64,000 bases of DNA, taken from the NCBI RefSeq assembly GCF_003202755.1, contig NZ_QGLK01000001.1, positions 62,001 through 126,000 on the forward strand, given 5' to 3'. This document shows positions 24,762 to 33,760 of this stretch, piece after piece. Every line of letters starts with the position of its first letter. Position 1 is the first letter of the stretch. The notes below the pieces were generated by a model that ran no database searches, had not been told where the DNA came from, and saw only the letters and a program-made list of their open reading frames with translations. The DNA comes from Bifidobacterium asteroides. GTDB lineage: Bacteria; Actinomycetota; Actinomycetes; Actinomycetales; Bifidobacteriaceae. Both the position numbers and the translations under genes were made by a program.

Positions 24762-25760
24762 ATGGGTTTCGTGACGATACGCGATGTAGCGGCGAGAGCC
24801 GGCGTATCCGTCTCCACGGTGTCTAGAGCTCTGAACGGGACAGGTCCAGTGTCTCATCAGACGTATGACCAAGTTCAACGTTCAATTAAAGAATTAGATT
24901 ATGTTCCCGATTCGAGAGCGAGATCAATTCGTGCTGTTGATTCGAATGTGGTAGGGCTCATCGTGCATGATATACGTAACCCTTTTTATGCTAATCTGGT
25001 TTATTTCGTCCAGAATGAATTCCTGGCTTCTGGGTACTCAACGTTTATTGGGAGTTTTTCGAGGGACAAACAAAACCTCAATGCATACTTGCAAAGTATG
25101 CTGCAGCAGCGTTTCGATGGTGCTTTGGTTGTTCCGAGCATGGAGCGATCTGAAGTCATCGAACGTATGATCGATAAGGATTTTCCTCTTGTATTCATCG
25201 GGAAATATCCTTGGCGGCAAGATGTCGCTATGGCACGGGTCAATGTTAGATCAGCCATGGAGACCGCTGTAAAAACGTTGTACGAGCGTGGCCATCGTCA
25301 GATCGGCTATATTTCGGGAGAGATACTGCGCTCCCATCCTCTTCAGGAAAGAGAACAGCTTTTCCGTAAGATTGCTGGTCCAATAGTGGGCGATGATAAT
25401 CTGTTCGTTGAGTCAACAGGTTTTAATCAGACCGCTTGCGCGCCGGTAATTAAGAGGATGCTCAGAGTAGGTGTAACAGCTGTTCTGTGTGGTGACGCTG
25501 ATGATGCAGTCACTATATTGGAACAAAGCCGGGAAATGCACGTTCGCGTCGGTGTTGACCTTTCATTGGTATCTTTTGACGATTCAAAAGTGTTCAGGGC
25601 TTTTTCTCCTCGCATTTCGGTTATTCGTCAGGATGAGCAGGAGCTTGGCTCGATGGCGGTAAAGATGCTGCTAAAACGAATGAAAGGTACGTCAGTTAAC
25701 AGTGCCTTTGTGGATGCAAAGTTTATAGATCGTGAATCTATCAGCGTTATAAATCGCTGA
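24762..25760 (+). CDS. LacI-family transcriptional regulator of the kinase/glycohydrolase operon
   Basis: 332 aa, ATG at 24762 with AGGGG upstream. A classical LacI helix-turn-helix occupies residues 4-50 (TIRDVAARAGVSVSTVSRALNG, hinge about 50-62). A type I periplasmic-binding fold for ligand sensing follows (VVGLIVHDIRNPFYANL onward). It lies upstream of and on the same strand as the PfkB, ADP-ribosylglycohydrolase and MFS genes and is probably their repressor. In E. coli the comparable yegTUV genes are instead paired with a GntR-type regulator. Codon use is AT-richer than in the flanking housekeeping genes. Confidence 0.9.
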   Translation: MGFVTIRDVAARAGVSVSTVSRALNGTGPVSHQTYDQVQRSIKELDYVPDSRARSIRAVDSNVVGLIVHDIRNPFYANLVYFVQNEFLASGYSTFIGSFSRDKQNLNAYLQSMLQQRFDGALVVPSMERSEVIERMIDKDFPLVFIGKYPWRQDVAMARVNVRSAMETAVKTLYERGHRQIGYISGEILRSHPLQEREQLFRKIAGPIVGDDNLFVESTGFNQTACAPVIKRMLRVGVTAVLCGDADDAVTILEQSREMHVRVGVDLSLVSFDDSKVFRAFSPRISVIRQDEQELGSMAVKMLLKRMKGTSVNSAFVDAKFIDRESISVINR

Positions 25761-25881
25761 GTATTTTCTCTAACGACAGTTGTCTAAACATGCGCCATCG
25801 GGGGAGCATATTCATGTTTTTTAAAACTTCGTTGATGGATTAATGCCTTTTATGAGGCTCAATATAGCTAGGAATAGAAAA

Positions 25882-26817
25882 ATGAATATTCTCGGAATTT
25901 GTAGTATTGCCGTTGACACGATTGCGCATGTGGATCATCTACCTATTCGTGACAGCTTCTGTACTGTAACCAAATCTGAACGTATGCAAGGTGGGAGCGG
26001 TACAAATGTGCTCGTACAAGCGGCCAAGCTTGGTGCTGCTACAGGGATAGTCACGCAGATCGCCAAGGATGCCGATAGCGATTGGATTATGGATAATTTA
26101 CATCGTTGCGGTATTGATAGCAGGGGTGTTTACAGGAAGGATGGGCAATATGAAGCGCCTTCTTGCCTAATATATGTTGACCCTCACGGTGAAAAGATGC
26201 TGGTAGTCTCTGCTGAAAAACGTCTTCCTGCATTGACTGAGGGGCAAGCAGACCTATCGCTGATAGAAGAGGCAGATATTGTATATCTGGACCTTAACCC
26301 AGCGCCTATGAGCATGACTGCGGCTCGGGAGGCATATAAAGCAGGCAAAAAAGTTGTGCTGAACTATCAGGAAGATTTGGACAGTATTCTTTCCCGTGGT
26401 GTCGACAGGACTTTTTTGACTGAAATCCTGCAATATGTTACAGTATTCGCCCCTTGTCAAGAAGCGATTAAAGCACTGAGCGGCAGCGGTAATGTAGATG
26501 ATCAGGCAGCCTATATAAGGCAATATTTCCACGGTCTCATCATCCTGACCTTGGGTAGTGACGGCTTGGTTGCCTGGGATCAGGATGATAAGAAAATAAT
26601 CGTTCCAGCTCTCTCTATTGATGCTTCCGATACTACTGGAGCCGGGGACTCTTTCATCGGTTCTTTTATGGTGGCCTATTTGATTCACCAGCAACCCTTA
26701 CTGGAATCCTTACAGTACTCGACTGCGTGTGCAGCCTATACCTGCATGGATTTCGGTGCGCAGGCATCCCCTACTGCCGAACAGTTGCACGGTTTCATGG
26801 AGAAGCACAGGCAGTAA
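25882..26817 (+). CDS. PfkB-family carbohydrate/nucleoside kinase
   Basis: 311 aa from the ATG at 25882 (AGGA nine bases upstream); a start 39 bases earlier lacks a ribosome site. It is a ribokinase-like ATP-dependent kinase. The N-terminal GGSGTN motif contacts substrate. The C-terminal PfkB signature DTTGAGDSFIGSF, near residues 255-267, holds the catalytic Asp and anion hole. It belongs to the LacI-led operon with an ADP-ribosylglycohydrolase and an MFS transporter, as yegV does in E. coli. It probably phosphorylates the sugar or nucleoside released by, or acting before, the glycohydrolase. The substrate is unknown. Confidence 0.88.
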   Translation: MNILGICSIAVDTIAHVDHLPIRDSFCTVTKSERMQGGSGTNVLVQAAKLGAATGIVTQIAKDADSDWIMDNLHRCGIDSRGVYRKDGQYEAPSCLIYVDPHGEKMLVVSAEKRLPALTEGQADLSLIEEADIVYLDLNPAPMSMTAAREAYKAGKKVVLNYQEDLDSILSRGVDRTFLTEILQYVTVFAPCQEAIKALSGSGNVDDQAAYIRQYFHGLIILTLGSDGLVAWDQDDKKIIVPALSIDASDTTGAGDSFIGSFMVAYLIHQQPLLESLQYSTACAAYTCMDFGAQASPTAEQLHGFMEKHRQ

Positions 26818-27869
26818 TGCAAGCGAGTGACTTTGAAAGACGTGGGTCTATGGATTCCATTTTTGAAAGAACCAAGCATACTCTGCTGGCTGTCGCTTAT
26901 GGCGATGCCATGGGTATGCCAACCGAAAATTACACACGTAAAGGCATCGCCCGCCAATTTGGCAGAGTGACTACATTTCTGCCAAGTCCTGTTGACGAGG
27001 CAGCTATATACCGGCGGCTAGCAGCAGGTGAAGTAACTGACGATACTCAACATACGGTGTTTGTTTGTGAGTCCCTTTTGCTAGGGCACGGACGAGTACA
27101 AGCAAAAGATTTTGTTCAACGGTTAATGCGCTGGTTGGAGCATGACGACAAAAGTCAATATGTCGTAGGCCCCAGTACTGTGCGGGCTCTAAAGGCTATC
27201 GAGAGCGGTGTTTCGATAACTGAGGCTGGTACTACTGGAACCACTAATGGCGCAGCTATGAAAATTGCGCCAATCGGTTTGGTCCACTCCTATCTGGATT
27301 TGGACGATATGGTTCAACAGGTTGCAGAAATCTGTATGCCCACGCATAATACCCAAATTGCTATACAAGGGGCTTCGGTTATCGCTGCAACGGTTAGTTA
27401 CTGTTTTGATCATCCGGTGATCGATTGGGATGAGCTCTATGAGCTGATAAAGCAGGCGGCTGCCGCTGCAGAAGCTTTCGGTGTTCCTCGTCCGGGTCCT
27501 GATTTAATGGCTCGCATACATTTTGGTTGGCAACTGGCCCAAGAAGAAAACGAAGATCGCTTCCTGGATTGTTTATACAGCTTTATGGGTACAGGCATGC
27601 AGACTATTGAAACGGTCCCGGCGGTATTGGCTATTGTCCGAAAATGCTCTGGAAAATTGAAGCCATGCGTGCAGATTGCGGCTAATATCGGTGGCGACAC
27701 AGACACGATTGGTGCTATCTGCGGTGCTATCTGCGGGGCCAATCATTTTGACCTGGCACAGGTCGACCAACAAACCCTTATAGCAGCCAACGATATTGAC
27801 TTTGACGATCTTGCTCGTCGTATGGCTGAATTGGTCAAAGAGACTCGGAAGGCATCTCATGCTAGTTGA
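26817..27869 (+). CDS. ADP-ribosylglycohydrolase (DraG/ARH) family protein
   Basis: 350 aa; the ATG at 26817 overlaps the stop of the kinase gene (TAATG), implying coupled translation. The ATG at 26850 is an alternative. The DraG-fold signature residues are present: GDAMGMPTE near the N-terminus, EVTDDTQHT for metal binding, and GGDTDTIGAI near the C-terminus (second metal site). Members hydrolyse the N- or O-glycosidic bond of ADP-ribosylated compounds; several with sugar kinases as neighbours are thought to act on nucleoside-like small molecules. The yegU-like context supports a small-molecule substrate over protein de-ADP-ribosylation. Confidence 0.88.
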   Translation: MQASDFERRGSMDSIFERTKHTLLAVAYGDAMGMPTENYTRKGIARQFGRVTTFLPSPVDEAAIYRRLAAGEVTDDTQHTVFVCESLLLGHGRVQAKDFVQRLMRWLEHDDKSQYVVGPSTVRALKAIESGVSITEAGTTGTTNGAAMKIAPIGLVHSYLDLDDMVQQVAEICMPTHNTQIAIQGASVIAATVSYCFDHPVIDWDELYELIKQAAAAAEAFGVPRPGPDLMARIHFGWQLAQEENEDRFLDCLYSFMGTGMQTIETVPAVLAIVRKCSGKLKPCVQIAANIGGDTDTIGAICGAICGANHFDLAQVDQQTLIAANDIDFDDLARRMAELVKETRKASHAS

Positions 27870-29061
27870 TAAGTTTTCTGGCAAGGCGAGAACCATCGCC
27901 ATTGCCATAGGAGTTTTGCAGATCTACTTTGCTTGTATCGCAGCGAATGTGATGGACCCGGCTCTGCATGATCTACAGACCTTGTATCCAGGTATATCGC
28001 ACGAAAGAATAGCTTCGCTCATCACCATACCTAATCTATGGTCTATTCCAGCCTCGATTTTTTCAGGACTGCTGACAGGGCGCCGTTTCAAGTATCGCCA
28101 GGTTTTATCAGTTTCTTTTATGCTGATTGTTTGTTCGGGAATTGCACCTATGTTTCTCCTGTCTTTTAATGCCATGATCATAGCCCGCATGTTTCTCGGC
28201 TTCGGTTTAGGTCTGCTGTTCCCGCTGGGCAATGCGTTGATTATTGACTTATTTCCTAGCGAGCGCCGCGCCTATATGTTTGGTGTAGGGGAAGTCGTGA
28301 AAAATGTGGCACTTATTTTGTTGCAGATGATCGTCGGTCTTCTTGTAGGAGTTTCTGTCCGCATCAGCTGGGGCGCATATCTGCTGATATTGCTCAGTTT
28401 TGCTCTCTTGCTTTTGTTCTTGCCTGAGCCCAAAACCAAGCCAATTCAAGAGCAAACACCTCTGCGGGTCGCTATCAAAAATCTTCCCAATAGGTTATAT
28501 GTATTTGTGATTTTTTATTGCATTTGCATGATTGTCCAAACGGTTTACCAGTTGAATTTGTCAAGCATTATCGTTACTGAACACCTCGGGAACGCCGCTA
28601 CAGCAGCGACAGTGCTATCAACTGCTACATTCACCGCTATGTTTGCAGCTCTATCCTTTGGATTTATTCAGAAAGCATTGAAAGATTATACAATCACATT
28701 CTGCACAGGCGCGCTGGCCGTAGGAACCTTGCTCATATCCCTGGCACATACTTTGCCCTTGATGTATGCCAGCGCTGTAGTTGTTGGAATCGGGCTGGGT
28801 ACTATGTCGTCGTCCTTCTACATGAAAATAGCTGACTGTGCAAACAATGAGAATGCGGCACTCGTATCTGGATTCCAAGTTGTTCTAGGCGGGTTAGGTG
28901 GATACCTGCCGCATTATTTCCTTCTGCTGGTTGCGGTGTTGTTCCACACTGAATCCCTACGCCTGCCAATAACGGTAGGAGCATTCTTATTGGCAGCGGT
29001 GTCAATTGGTTTTGCATTTTTCTACCTGTTGGCTCATCACCGGCGTAGAGCATCAGTCTGA
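27859..29061 (+). CDS. MFS transporter of the kinase/glycohydrolase operon
   Basis: 400 aa from the ATG at 27859, which overlaps the previous gene by 11 bases and is served by GGAAGG inside it. Twelve transmembrane segments are predicted in the two six-helix halves of the major facilitator superfamily. A conserved Arg-rich loop (GRRFKYRQ) follows helix 2. It is the last gene of the operon and ends at a strong hairpin. By position it is analogous to YegT, a nucleoside-H+ symporter-like protein, though sequence similarity cannot be judged by eye. It probably imports the substrate for the kinase and glycohydrolase. Confidence 0.85.
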   Translation: MLVDKFSGKARTIAIAIGVLQIYFACIAANVMDPALHDLQTLYPGISHERIASLITIPNLWSIPASIFSGLLTGRRFKYRQVLSVSFMLIVCSGIAPMFLLSFNAMIIARMFLGFGLGLLFPLGNALIIDLFPSERRAYMFGVGEVVKNVALILLQMIVGLLVGVSVRISWGAYLLILLSFALLLLFLPEPKTKPIQEQTPLRVAIKNLPNRLYVFVIFYCICMIVQTVYQLNLSSIIVTEHLGNAATAATVLSTATFTAMFAALSFGFIQKALKDYTITFCTGALAVGTLLISLAHTLPLMYASAVVVGIGLGTMSSSFYMKIADCANNENAALVSGFQVVLGGLGGYLPHYFLLLVAVLFHTESLRLPITVGAFLLAAVSIGFAFFYLLAHHRRRASV

Positions 29062-29097
29062 GATTCAGAAGTCATTTTCCAACTGCAGCTTGGAAAG

Positions 29098-29135
29098 TGA
29101 TGGGGTCCCTTTTCCTTTGGGAAGGGACCCCATCA
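29098..29135. terminator. Bidirectional terminator between the MFS gene and pknB
   Basis: A perfect 14-base stem TGATGGGGTCCCTT (29098-29111) pairs with AAGGGACCCCATCA (29122-29135) around a ten-base loop. It lies between the convergent stop codons at 29061 and 29152. Confidence 0.85.
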
Positions 29136-29151
29136 TGATTTCATCTTCGAG

Positions 29152-31311
29152 TCAGTTTGTGGAGCTGACGGTGGTCACCGTGATGGGGGTGTTGTCGTCC
29201 ACCTTGCTGCCGGCTCCCGGGCTTACAGCAGTCACCTTGTCCGTGTCCTTGCCGACGGAAGTGATCCTATCGGCGCTGACGCCGCTGTTAGTCAGCTTCT
29301 GCCGATAGCTGCCCAGGGTCTCGCCCTGGGAGAAGGGCGGGACGCTGATGGCCGTGGTCAGGGTGATGGTGTCCTTGGACTTGTCGAAGGAGGAACCTGA
29401 TGTGGGATCCTGGCCGGTGACCACGGCGTTGTCGTTGTTGGGTCCATTAACCTTGATGTTGACCCCCTGGCCCAGGTTGCGCTTGGCCTCGCCCAGGGTC
29501 ATGCCGGCGTAGTTGCCCAGCTGCATACCGTTGCTGACGGTGACTGTGATCATGGCTCCCTGCTGGATGGAGGACCCGGCAGCCGGATCGGTGCTGATGA
29601 CCATATCCTTGGCCACGGTGTTGGAGGCCTGCTCGCGGATGGTGATGTTGAAGTGCAGATTCTGCAGAGTCTTGGTTGCGTCGTCCTTGGTCTTGCCAGA
29701 CAGATCAGGCACCTTGGTCATGCCCGAGGAGATGTAGAGCAGGATGCTGGTTCCTTTGGCCACGCTCTGGCCGGCGGCGGGATCCGTTCGGGTCACATGG
29801 TCCTTGGGCACATCTTGGCTGTCTTCTACCGAGGCGGCGGGTGAGGCCTTGAATCCGGCCTTCTCCAGGGTTCTGCGAGCCTCCTGCTGGTTCATGCCCT
29901 TGACGTCGGGAATGGCCGTATCCTTGGGCCCGGAGGAGAACCAGACGGTTACTGTGGAGCCCTTGGGAGCCATGCTTCCGCCCTTGGGGCTCTGCTTGGT
30001 GAAAGTCCCCTTGGGCTCGGCCGAATCGTGGTCCTCCTTCTCCTGGTAGTGGAAGCCTGCCGCGGTGACCTTCTCACGGGCAAGAATTCGCGACATCTGT
30101 GCGTTGATGGTGGGCACTTCGGCCATCGGATGGCGGTTTCGGCTCATGTAGGCCACGCCAAGTCCGGCGGCCACCAGAAGCAAGGCCGCCACGATGGCAC
30201 TGATGATGATCTTCTTGCGCCGTTTGGACTTCTGCTGAGCCGCCTTGGTGGCCGTGCGCTCAGCTGTGGCGAGATCGGTGGCAGCAGCCGGGTTGAGCGG
30301 GTTCTGAACAGGGTTGAAGGCCTGGGTGGCGGCCGTCTCTTCTTCGGTCAGCGGCATGGTGGCCGTTTCGGTGCCCTGCTCGGCATCCTTGCGGGCTTTG
30401 ACGTTGGCCAGGTCGGTCAGCGGGTTGAAGGCGGCAGCCACCGGGGTTCCGCCATTCATGAAGGCCAGGATGTCGCTCTTGAAGGCTGAAGCCGTGGCAT
30501 ACCGGTTCTGGCGGTCCTTGGCCATGGCCTTGGCGCAGATGGAATCCCACATCTTCGGCAGGCCGGGCACGATGGTGCTAGGTGGGGTGGCCACCTCGGT
30601 GACGTGCTGATAGGCGATGGCTACGGCTGAATCCCCGTTGAAGGGCGGCCGCCCGGTCAGCATCTCGTAGAGGACGCAGCCGGCCGAGTAGAGGTCGGAG
30701 CGCATGTCCACGCTCTCGCCACGGGCCTGCTCAGGGCTCAGGTACTGGGCCGTGCCCACTACGCCCTGGGACTGGGTCATCGTGGCGGCTGAATCGTCCA
30801 TGGCCCGGGCGATGCCGAAGTCCATGACCTTGACGATGCCCTGCTCCGAGATCATGATGTTGCCGGGCTTGATGTCCCGGTGGATGACGCCCATGTGGTG
30901 GGAGTAGTCCAGGGCGCTCAGCATGCCCAGCATGACCTGCTCGCTGTCGCGCTGACTCAGGGCGCCGTTCTCCTTGAGGATGGACCTCAGGGTCTGGCCC
31001 TTAACGTACTCCATGACCAGGTAGGGCACCCGCTCATGGTTGCCCTGGTCGTCGGTCAGTATCTCTTCGCCCGAGTCGTAGATGGAGACGATGTTGGGGT
31101 TGTTGAGCAGGGCGACCGAGTGAGCCTCCCGCCGGAACCGCGATAGGAAGACTTCGTCGTTGGCCAGATCGGACCGCATGATCTTGACCGCGACCGTCCT
31201 TCCCAGACGCGTGTCCACAGCCTTGTGGACCTCGGCCATGCCACCGCGTCCGATCAGCTGTCCCAGACGGTAGCGTCCGTCCGCTAGGGACGGCGGCAGT
31301 GTGATGCTCAT
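29152..31311 (-). CDS. pknB: Serine/threonine protein kinase with PASTA domains
   Basis: 719 aa; the ATG at 31311 overlaps the pknA stop (ATGA). The cytoplasmic kinase domain (about 13-275) has ATP-binding Lys43, catalytic Asp146 in HRDIKPGN, and DFG at 164-166. A Thr/Ala-rich juxtamembrane linker leads to one transmembrane helix (368-388). About five extracellular PASTA-like repeats (398-717) follow. PASTA kinases sense muropeptides or lipid II and regulate growth and division by phosphorylation. It is the last gene of the fhaA-to-pknB operon and faces a terminator. Confidence 0.96.
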   Translation of the reverse strand: MSITLPPSLADGRYRLGQLIGRGGMAEVHKAVDTRLGRTVAVKIMRSDLANDEVFLSRFRREAHSVALLNNPNIVSIYDSGEEILTDDQGNHERVPYLVMEYVKGQTLRSILKENGALSQRDSEQVMLGMLSALDYSHHMGVIHRDIKPGNIMISEQGIVKVMDFGIARAMDDSAATMTQSQGVVGTAQYLSPEQARGESVDMRSDLYSAGCVLYEMLTGRPPFNGDSAVAIAYQHVTEVATPPSTIVPGLPKMWDSICAKAMAKDRQNRYATASAFKSDILAFMNGGTPVAAAFNPLTDLANVKARKDAEQGTETATMPLTEEETAATQAFNPVQNPLNPAAATDLATAERTATKAAQQKSKRRKKIIISAIVAALLLVAAGLGVAYMSRNRHPMAEVPTINAQMSRILAREKVTAAGFHYQEKEDHDSAEPKGTFTKQSPKGGSMAPKGSTVTVWFSSGPKDTAIPDVKGMNQQEARRTLEKAGFKASPAASVEDSQDVPKDHVTRTDPAAGQSVAKGTSILLYISSGMTKVPDLSGKTKDDATKTLQNLHFNITIREQASNTVAKDMVISTDPAAGSSIQQGAMITVTVSNGMQLGNYAGMTLGEAKRNLGQGVNIKVNGPNNDNAVVTGQDPTSGSSFDKSKDTITLTTAISVPPFSQGETLGSYRQKLTNSGVSADRITSVGKDTDKVTAVSPGAGSKVDDNTPITVTTVSSTN

Positions 31312-32300
31312 AGGGTATCCCCTCCGTTCGTCGCTTCAAGGCCGCGCTGTGCGCTTCCTTCTCCATAGTGCCCCCAGAAGGGCCTGAAGATGTCTTTTAC
31401 CGCGTATGGCCTGCTCACGATGCGTCGAGGCATGGGTGCGCGCGGGTCGATGACCTCCGTCTCGCCCAACTGCTGGTCCAGCAGCCGCTGCTCGATTTTG
31501 GCCAGCGTGTGCGAGACCACCAGGGCATTCGCCGGGCGGTCTCGCGGGTCCTTGGCCAGCATGGACATGACGAAGTTCATGAGTTGGTTGTCCACCGAGT
31601 CGGGCAGCGGCGGCACAGGGTCGTTGACGTGTGCTGCAGCGATGTCCACCGGGGTGGCGCCGGTGAAGGGCCGGTGCCCGCAGAGCCCCTCGTAGGCCAC
31701 CACGCCCAGGGAGTAGATGTCGGACTGGGGCGTGGCCTGGAGGCCCTGGGCCTGCTCGGGCGAGATGTACTGGGCCGTGCCTACCACCATGCCGTCCTGG
31801 GTGATCTGCCCCTGGTTGGTGGAGTAGGAGACCCCGAAGTCGGTGATCTTGACCTCGCCGGTGTCGGAGACCATGATGTTGGCCGGCTTGACATCCCGGT
31901 GGATGACCCCGTGTGAGTGGGCCACGTAGAGCCCCCGGGCCGTCTGGATCAGGATAGGCAGCAGCTCGATGGGATCCAGGGCGCCCCGGTCCCGGTAAAT
32001 GTCTGCCAGGGATTGGCTGGGCACGTATTCCATGATCAGGAATCCGATGCCATCGTGCTCGTAGTACTCGAAGAGGGCGGCGATGTTGGGGTGGGCCAGG
32101 TTGGCGGAATTGTGCGCCTCGGCCCGTAGCCGCAGCAACTTGGACTCCTCGTTGGTCAGGTCCTCGCGTAGGGCCTTGATGGCCACCACGCGGCCCAATT
32201 CGATGTCGTAGCCCTTCCAGACCTCGCCCATGCCCCCTTGGGCCAGGCGGCGGTCCAGACGGTACCGTCGATGGATGAGCTGTCCCTGTACTAGTTTCAC
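31308..32300 (-). CDS. pknA: Serine/threonine protein kinase, PknA-like, without a membrane segment
   Basis: 330 aa; ATG at 32300 overlaps the pbpA stop by four bases. The kinase domain (about 13-265) is complete, with Lys42, catalytic Asp136 in HRDVKPAN, DFG at 154-156 and a normal APE-like site (SPEQ). After the kinase core there is only a short hydrophilic tail and no hydrophobic helix, whereas mycobacterial PknA is membrane-anchored. This one is therefore predicted to be cytosolic. It sits between pbpA and pknB in the conserved operon and is expected to phosphorylate division proteins together with PknB. Confidence 0.93.
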   Translation of the reverse strand: MKLVQGQLIHRRYRLDRRLAQGGMGEVWKGYDIELGRVVAIKALREDLTNEESKLLRLRAEAHNSANLAHPNIAALFEYYEHDGIGFLIMEYVPSQSLADIYRDRGALDPIELLPILIQTARGLYVAHSHGVIHRDVKPANIMVSDTGEVKITDFGVSYSTNQGQITQDGMVVGTAQYISPEQAQGLQATPQSDIYSLGVVAYEGLCGHRPFTGATPVDIAAAHVNDPVPPLPDSVDNQLMNFVMSMLAKDPRDRPANALVVSHTLAKIEQRLLDQQLGETEVIDPRAPMPRRIVSRPYAVKDIFRPFWGHYGEGSAQRGLEATNGGDTL

Positions 32301-33760
32301 TTGGCAGCCTCCTGCATGACGCGTTTCATGATCGGCCCGGCAATCTCCATGCCATAGGAGGAGACGCCATGCACCACGACGGCAACAGCCACCTTGGGGT
32401 TATCGGCCGGGGCGAATCCTACCATCCACCCGTCATTTGCCGTATTGCCTGCACCGATCTGAGCTGTGCCGGACTTGGCCGCCACCTGCATGCCGGGGAT
32501 AGCCAGATTGGGGTAGCTTTTGGTGGTCACTGCTTCCATCATGGTGGTTAGGGCCTTGGCGGTGTCCGAGGAGAAGGCCTGCGAGTAAACCGAGGGCGTG
32601 GTCTCGCTGATGACGCTCAGATCGCTGGAGCGCACCCGATCAACCAGGGTCGGCTGCATGAGCTTGCCACCGTTGGCCACGGCGGCGGCGGTCATGGCCG
32701 CCTGCATGGGGGTGGACAGGGTGTCTCCCTGGCCGATGGAGGCCAGAGCGAGCCGGTCCTGGGACTGGTCCTCGGGGAACTTGGAGGCCACAGCCTTCAT
32801 GGGTCGGCCTGTGGAGTTGGTTCCATCCAGGGTGATGGTGGAGCCGTAGCCGAATTTGCGTGCCTGCTCGGCTAGCGTCTTGCCGCCCAGGCTAACTCCC
32901 AGCTGGGCGAAGGCTGTATTGGAGGAGTATGCTAGGGCATTTTCCAAGCTGATCCGGCCGTTGGCTCCGTTGCCCGTGGTTGTGGCGTTGGTCAGGTTGT
33001 AGTTGGTGCCGGGCAGGGTGTATGAGGCCCCGGCCGGTAACTGGCTGTCGGGGTGGTACTGGCCGGACTCTAGGGCGGCCGCTGCCACGACCACCTTGAA
33101 GGTGGATCCGGGCGGATACAGTTGTGAGGTGGCCCGGTTGAGCATGGGGTTGTCAGAACGGGAGGCCAGCTTCTGGTAGGCCTGGGAGGCATCACCGCTG
33201 TCGTGGGCGGTCAGGTCGTCGGGGTTGTAGCTTGGCGTGCTGACCATGGTCAGGATGCGGCCAGTGGAGGGCTCGATAGCCACCACCGATCCGGACAGGT
33301 TGCCCAGCATGTCGTAGGCGGCCTCTTGCATCTTTGGATTGATGGAGGTCTCGATGGAGGCACCCTTGTTCTGGGTTCCAGTGAAGAGGGACTTGAGCCG
33401 GTCCATCCACAGGCTGTCCGATTGGCCGCTCAGCAGACGGTCGCGTGAAGCCTCGATTCCCCGGTCTGCTGGGCTTGTGATGGAGTAGTAACCGGTGATG
33501 GGCGAGTAGACGGCACCCTTGTGGTAGTGCCGTTGGTACTGGAAGGAGTCGTTGATGGGGTCGGACTGGGCCATGACGGCGCCGTCCGAGGTCAGGATGG
33601 CCCCTCTGGGTGCCGCGTACTCATGGTAGAGGGCGCGCAGATTGCGGGAGTCCGAGTTAAGGCTCCCTGCCCTGATCACCATGATGATGGAGCTGGAAAG
33701 CCCCAGGATGACGAAGAGGACGATGACGGCGTTGAAGAGTTGGCGCAGGGCCTTGTTCAC
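32297..33760 (-). CDS. pbpA: Class B penicillin-binding protein (transpeptidase)
   Basis: 487 aa; ATG at 33760 overlaps the rodA stop by four bases. An N-terminal signal-anchor helix (about 9-30) precedes a dimerisation-like domain and a transpeptidase domain. The active site is intact: nucleophile Ser219 in the STFK motif, SSN at 279-281, and KSGT starting at Lys429. It cross-links peptidoglycan outside the membrane, working with the RodA/FtsW-type glycosyltransferase encoded just upstream. In actinobacteria the PbpA-RodA pair sits in the same operon as PknA/PknB, which regulate it. Confidence 0.95.
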   Translation of the reverse strand: MNKALRQLFNAVIVLFVILGLSSSIIMVIRAGSLNSDSRNLRALYHEYAAPRGAILTSDGAVMAQSDPINDSFQYQRHYHKGAVYSPITGYYSITSPADRGIEASRDRLLSGQSDSLWMDRLKSLFTGTQNKGASIETSINPKMQEAAYDMLGNLSGSVVAIEPSTGRILTMVSTPSYNPDDLTAHDSGDASQAYQKLASRSDNPMLNRATSQLYPPGSTFKVVVAAAALESGQYHPDSQLPAGASYTLPGTNYNLTNATTTGNGANGRISLENALAYSSNTAFAQLGVSLGGKTLAEQARKFGYGSTITLDGTNSTGRPMKAVASKFPEDQSQDRLALASIGQGDTLSTPMQAAMTAAAVANGGKLMQPTLVDRVRSSDLSVISETTPSVYSQAFSSDTAKALTTMMEAVTTKSYPNLAIPGMQVAAKSGTAQIGAGNTANDGWMVGFAPADNPKVAVAVVVHGVSSYGMEIAGPIMKRVMQEAAK

